Source: Trema orientale
Lineage: Eukaryota; Streptophyta; Magnoliopsida; Rosales; Cannabaceae
Assembly (NCBI GenBank): GCA_002914845.1
Contig: JXTC01000076.1
Location: forward strand, 402,064 to 466,063
Reading direction: 5' to 3'
DNA length: 64,000 nucleotides
The stretch's first letter is position 1. Each line of letters starts with the position of its first letter. This document shows positions 58,835 to 64,000 of the stretch, in pieces. A program made the translations under genes and the position numbers. The notes under the pieces were generated by a model. The model was not told where the DNA came from. It saw only the letters and a program-made list of their open reading frames with translations, and made no database searches.

Positions 58835-60879
58835 GAAATTTGAGATTTCTATAAATTTTTAGCTTTGATGCCCAATTAATTGATCTTAACAATAAAAAGA
58901 CAGTAATATTCCTTATTAACTTAATAAAACCATATTAAACACCAATGATATTTTTGAAAAAATATTTCATAATTGGTTTTTTTAAATTTATATTTAAAAA
59001 AGAAAAATAAAAAATTGGCATGAGAGGCAAAGCTGGTTGATTGTACTTCTACGTATATAATTTCTTTTCGGTTATATAAATTATATCTCTATATTTAAAA
59101 CTTTTCTGTGAATTTCTAATGTCTATACAATTTGACCATAAAATTTTTCGTTAAACATAGAATCCAAATTGAAAATGTACCATTTCTCTTGACAAACACT
59201 TAAAATTTAGTGAAAATAACATAATATAATCAACACAAATTATCCAATTTGTATTTTTTTTGTAGTTAACCTAAAACAATTATAAACCACTTTCTAAAAA
59301 TATATTAGCGTTTGAAATTTTTAATAAGTTAATGAGGGGCATTTGCATCTTTTAACTTGTTCATAGTTCAGATTTGCAAAAAGATAAAAGATAAGGTATT
59401 AATTTTCAAAAATTGTAAATATTAGGATATTAAAAATCAGTATATTAATTTACATGCATTATAAATGTTAGGGTATTAATTTATATGAATTGTAAATATC
59501 CAATGTATAAATTTGCAGGAGTTCAAAAGTGAGGATATTTTTTACTAAAAATTTAAAAGCCATGGTATTTTCATATCATTATATCATGACATAAATCCCG
59601 GGCTAATGATAGAATGAGAATTTCACTTAATATGACAATTACTAGTTTCATTGGAAAACTGTCCAAAAACGTTTTCAAATTGTAAAATAGCTTCATTTTA
59701 AAAAAGTTTTAGAATTCCAACTAATGAACTAATCCCATAGTTTGTATTCACCACTATAGATTGATAAAAAATTAAAAAAAAAAATCATGATTTAATACAA
59801 GTCTAAGTATCGTCATCATCATCATCGCAAAAGTACATGTTTCTATTTTGGATTTAGTGGAACTTGTGTAGCATTAAACTAAGAATACTAATTCCAATAT
59901 TCAAACTTTACATAAAAGTTATCAATTTTATTTTTTTGAAAGAATTGGTTATTTGGTTGTAGGTTTAAGAAAGTAACTAGACTATTTAATTAATTTTGAC
60001 TAAGGGTATTAGGATCATGTTACAACATAATTTTTATCAAATTTAACCCAAATGATATATTTGATCCAATTTGACAAGTCGATGGAATATTTTTTGTATT
60101 TCTAAAACATGTGTGGAAATTGGTATTTTGCAAAAACATAGGGGAAGTCTTTGGTATTTTCCAGTAATGGTGTAATTCTCATGTCTCGGTAGATTCTTCC
60201 GAGGATATCAGGTTGAGAAAATGACATGGATAGGACTAACTTGGTCCAAAATGGATTCTTTGTACATTTTTCTAAAAATGATATTTTTATGAGTGTCAAG
60301 TACTTCTTGATCATAGGTCAAAAGCTTCTTGATTATGAAAAAACCATTATTTATGATTTTTTTCATAGTTAAGAAGTTATTGACCATAGGTCAAGACATC
60401 AATGATACTCTCAAAAATGTATAAAAAAATTATTTTAGCCAAGTTAGTCCTATCTATATCCTTTTCTCTATCAAGCTGTGTGGCAATTTTGGTGAATGGA
60501 CTTTTTATACTTGCAATTTTTTTTATTAAGCATAAATATTTTTCTTAAATGCATATATAGCACATTTGTTTTCTTTTTGTTGAATTCCTTTTTAAATAGA
60601 ACTTTTAAAATTCAAGTCTATCATATAATTTTTTTCCCCAAAAAAAAAAATCTGTAATATACTAGTTTCATACCAAAAACACCCTTCACTTAGTAGACAA
60701 ATCTCAACTAATTTAGAGAAAAATGAGGACAAATTTATTGCCTTGCAATAAAAACTGAAAAGAAATTGCTAAAAGTAAAAATTGCTCCCCACAAACTGCT
60801 ACTTAACCTATTTACCATTTCTTTTCCCCCTAACGTTGTCTCTTGTTAAATATAGCCATTTTTTTTCCCATATATTTTC
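58835..60879. other. AT-rich intergenic stretch
   Basis: Part of it (59090-59330) resembles 27140-27300. No open frame of interest and no RNA gene seen. Confidence 0.5.
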
Positions 60880-61162
60880 GGGCTAAGTAGATAATTATCA
60901 CTTTTTTCAAATGTTTAACTAAATTTACCACCACTATTAGATTCTACCACTTTTGAGAGGGAATTAGTCAAAAATCTGTCAAAAATTCATCAAGAATCCG
61001 TCAATAATTCATCAAGAATCTGTCAAGATTACCACTGACGTCAAGAATCTGTCAAAAATTCGTCAAGATCGTCAAGAATTCATCAAGAATTTATTTAAAA
61101 AAGTGGTATAGTGGTAGATTTAATTAATGAGGAAAAAAAAGTGGTATTCACCTAATTTATTC
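60880..61162. mobile_element. Mutator-type MITE, family B copy 2 (short core)
   Basis: Starts GGGCTAAGTAGATAATTATCAC, ends CACCTAATTTATTC; flanks TATATTTTC (60871-60879) and AATATTTTC (61163-61171), 8 of 9 matching. Ends match copy 1 closely, but the 11-bp TCAAGAATC array is shorter, giving 283 bp against 470. Confidence 0.82.
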
Positions 61163-61692
61163 AATATTTTCTCTTGTTAGTTAAAGCCTATAGTGGGTGA
61201 TTCTTTAGATGTATTTTGTTCATGGGGCTTCTTAGCCAAATGGCCAACTTTTGTTAGGTTCAAGTTAAAGAAATTGTTAATAAATGGCCTTATTTGTCAA
61301 AAAAATTAAAAAAAAAAGTTACAAAATGACCGAGTTAATCAAAAAGGCTAAAGGAAATCAATTTTTGAATATTTATATCAATATATTAGTTTATGAAAAA
61401 TATACTATACTAACATACAATAATTGATATTCCGATATGAAATTGATACATTAATACATTATGATTGACTAATAAAATAGATATATAAAACATGTGCTAC
61501 GTAGAAGAATATCCATTTTTAGGCCCAAAAATTAGTAAACGTCCAAAACTTGGAAACTTATAGGTAAATGGCCAACTAAGTAGATGGCCCGAGCACATAC
61601 ACATTAGAATTGTATACCCGAAAATTCCCTCATCAGAACCCCCAAAATTTCACACAAATTACCAAGCTATCAAATTATCGCTCTCATTCACC
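61163..61692. other. AT-rich intergenic stretch
   Basis: Contains repeated AAATGGCC words, perhaps an old repeat. No gene seen. Confidence 0.4.
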
Positions 61693-62237
61693 TAGAGATG
61701 GTAATGGGTCGGGTTCGGGGCAGGTATGACTATCCCGGCCCCGTACCCGCAGGAAAATCTCAAATACATACCCGTCCCATTTACCCGTTTAAGTAGGCGG
61801 AGCAGTTTCGGGTATTAGCCACACTAGTAGGCGGGTACCCACGGGTACCCATACCCGATAAAAAATTAAAAAAAATATCATTTGAATAATTTGAAAAATA
61901 AATATAAATATAAATTTAAGGAGGAAAAAAATCTAATGACAATATCATATACTAAAATTAGTAATACTTCAATAATACAACCTAATTTTCATATATACAT
62001 ATTTATTTATGTGTATTTTACAAAAATAATATGTATACCGAATATATATTTTTTATTTTTTCTGTATATAAATAATCGGGGCCGGTACCCTTATATTGTA
62101 CCTGCCCCATACCCGGATAGGGTTTTTTTACTTAATATCGTACCCGCCCCATTAATCCGAATAATTGGGTATTACTCGCCCTATTAGGGTCAGGTACCTG
62201 CGAGTAAACGGGTTAATAAATATAATTGCCATCCCTA
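61693..62237. mobile_element. hAT-like non-autonomous element with GGGTACCC-rich ends
   Basis: Ends TAGAGATGGTAATGGGTC and, inverted, TAGGGATGGCAATTATA match the TAGGGATGGCAA termini of plant hAT elements. Both terminal 160-bp parts are rich in GGGTACCC/CCCGNCCC words while the centre is AT-rich. No 8-bp target duplication was found (CATTCACC against TCGATGAG), so it may be old or rearranged. No transposase. Confidence 0.6.
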
Positions 62238-64000
62238 TCGATGAGCTGCAGTAATTCAAATGTATAGCTCAACTTTGATTCTTGCTTGATTCATTTGCAT
62301 TTTAAGTTATAGTACATACAATTTTGTTATTTGATTGTTGTTTACAAATATATTTAGATTCAATTGCATTTTTCTAGGTTTTAGTTTTCTATAGATTAAA
62401 TTGGATTTTAGGATTGCGTTTTTGTTGCATAAATTCTTCTAAATTGTTATGTATCTCACCCTAGTTGTGATCGATACGATCTAGGTTATGTTAATGAAGA
62501 ATGTGAAAGGATCATCTTAGGAATATTTTTATTACTATTATTAATCAGATTTGATTTAAATTATTCGGTTTATTTTAATTTTAAGTTTCGTTTTTGTTAG
62601 TTTCCTATTTTTATTTGGCTAGTTAAATCTAATTGCTTATTTATAAATAGGCTTAGCTACATAATTGCTTTTCAGATTATGAATGAATGAATTTTGAATC
62701 ATTTGTATTTTCTACCTCTAGATTGTTTTAACTCGCTATTGAATTCTTATCAGTTCTATTGCTTTTCTACCTATTCCTCTATTTATATCTTTAATTCTAT
62801 CACTCTTTGCTATTATACATACTCTCTTTCTTCTCTCAATTTATCCTATATCAATTGTATCCAAGTTTAGTTCACTTTTCTCTTGCCTATTCTTTAAATT
62901 TTCTTTTCGCTCTAAAAAAATCCACAGAAATTTTTTCTTTGCATTTATTTCGAATTTTCGTAGTTAAAAAAAAACAAAATTTTGTTGCACAGTACATTAG
63001 CAGCAACAGTTCATGTCCCGAAAAAAATAATTAAAAAAATAAAAGAAAAATAAGAAGAAAGCAACATTTCTCGATCCATTTCAGCGCTACTACCCGCTTG
63101 TGCTACCCACCATAGCTAACTCTGCCTTGAGTTCCACAAGATTGCTTGGTGAATCCAGAATTGAGAGTCTTGCAAAAAAGTCCATACTTAATGAGGTTTT
63201 ATAGTTTTGCCCCATATTTGAAAATCATTATACTAATACCTCTTTGGGTAATATTTTTAGGCATTGATATTTTGTTTTGTGGTTTTATTAGTTGGAAATT
63301 TGATTGATGTGTTTTGATCTATGCTATTAAATATGAATTTTCAAAACTCTTTTTCTTCTCAACAATACTACCATAACTCTTATTTTAATACCTAATTACT
63401 GTGAGCCATAGTATCATAAGTCATCATATAGGTCCTATTACTATCATCAATCTTATCAAGATCCATACTACACTGCCTAGTATTAGTATGATCCTAGGCC
63501 ATTCGAATTAAATACTACTCATATTAGAGACTCTAGTATTATCCATGTTAGCAATCATGAAAATCATAATGGTGAGTTTACTTTTGATAAGTTGGTTACT
63601 GAACTTCACTAAAATGAGACGAAATTAGCCATGATTTCAAAGAAATAAAGTGTAAGTTGGAAGAATTAGGGTAATTTAGGATTAACACGAATAAACCTTT
63701 ACTAACCCTTACACACAACTTGCTAGGGCTTTTAAGGAACTTTGTGAGACTTATGCTGAAGAACCTATATTTGAGCCCATTGTTCCTAGTCCACCTATAC
63801 ATCAACTTACACAATTTGGATCGAATGCATATTTATTTGATTTTCTTTCTAATATAAATTTTGGACTAGTTTTCATAGTAAGAGAATTTGTTTAGAAACA
63901 AGGTATTCGTACACATCATGTACTCCAAAAAGAATAGAACAAGTGCGAAGAGTCCAGATCTTACATCTTCATCAAGCATCGAGACTTTTACTTGTGAATT
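62238..64000. other. Unassigned repeat-like sequence, possible LTR and decayed coding remains
   Basis: A TATA-like TTATTTATAAATAGGC at about 62637-62652 followed by leader-like CT-rich sequence suggests an LTR. From about 63310 broken frames rich in Tyr, Asn and Gln can be read on the plus strand, but no retroelement domain is recognisable. It continues past the window edge. Confidence 0.3.

Noticed and set aside
61685..62245. 8-bp target duplication for the hAT-like element
   Set aside because: CATTCACC on the left and TCGATGAG on the right do not match; only the termini support the call.

Overview
The window is nuclear DNA of a flowering plant, most likely a eudicot. The evidence is GT-AG introns, two well-conserved plant genes (a p300/CBP-type histone acetyltransferase and a chloroplast psbA-translation factor), plant lineages of Ty3/gypsy retroelement and many plant-type MITEs. 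The species cannot be fixed from the sequence. All exon joins were built by hand from splice sites and reading frame; every multi-exon model sums to a multiple of three.

Layout. (1) 1-14.5 kb: two decayed Ty3/gypsy elements on the minus strand. The first is a chromodomain-bearing Tekay/Del-like element that has lost its 5' LTR and most of gag. The second is a Tat-like element with an extra RNase H domain that has lost its 3' LTR. They meet head-to-tail at a 226-bp tandem repeat. (2) 14.5-25 kb: gene-free nested repeats. A 21-bp minisatellite is split by a solo LTR of the Tat-like family, which is itself split by another solo LTR, each with its 5-bp target duplication; two families of Mutator-type MITEs with 9-bp duplications follow. 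(3) 25.7-26.3 kb: a small two-exon plus-strand gene of unknown function. (4) 29.4-30.9 kb: a minus-strand three-exon gene for a 167-aa Cys-rich, probably plastid protein, with three MITE copies in its second intron. (5) 31.7-37.2 kb: an HCF173-like gene, minus strand, 13 exons, 632 aa. (6) 38.5-49.3 kb: a HAC1-like acetyltransferase gene, minus strand, 16 coding exons, 1741 aa. (7) 51.8-52.9 kb: a truncated upstream copy of the first HAC exons that keeps an open frame and splice sites and could encode an 89-aa KIX-only protein. (8) 53.6-58.8 kb: a segment of about 5.3 kb bracketed by long inverted repeats, holding a broken RNase H-like gene fragment, a candidate solo LTR and two nested MITEs. 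(9) 58.8-64 kb: AT-rich repeats, including a second copy of one MITE family and a hAT-like element.

How parts relate. HCF173-like is nuclear-encoded but acts in the plastid on psbA mRNA; a G-box lies in its upstream region. HAC1-like is a chromatin coactivator, and the KIX-only copy next to it is the most interesting candidate in the window because it could compete with its parent for KIX-binding transcription factors. Most remaining sequence is layered transposon insertion, much of it datable by nesting order and target duplications.
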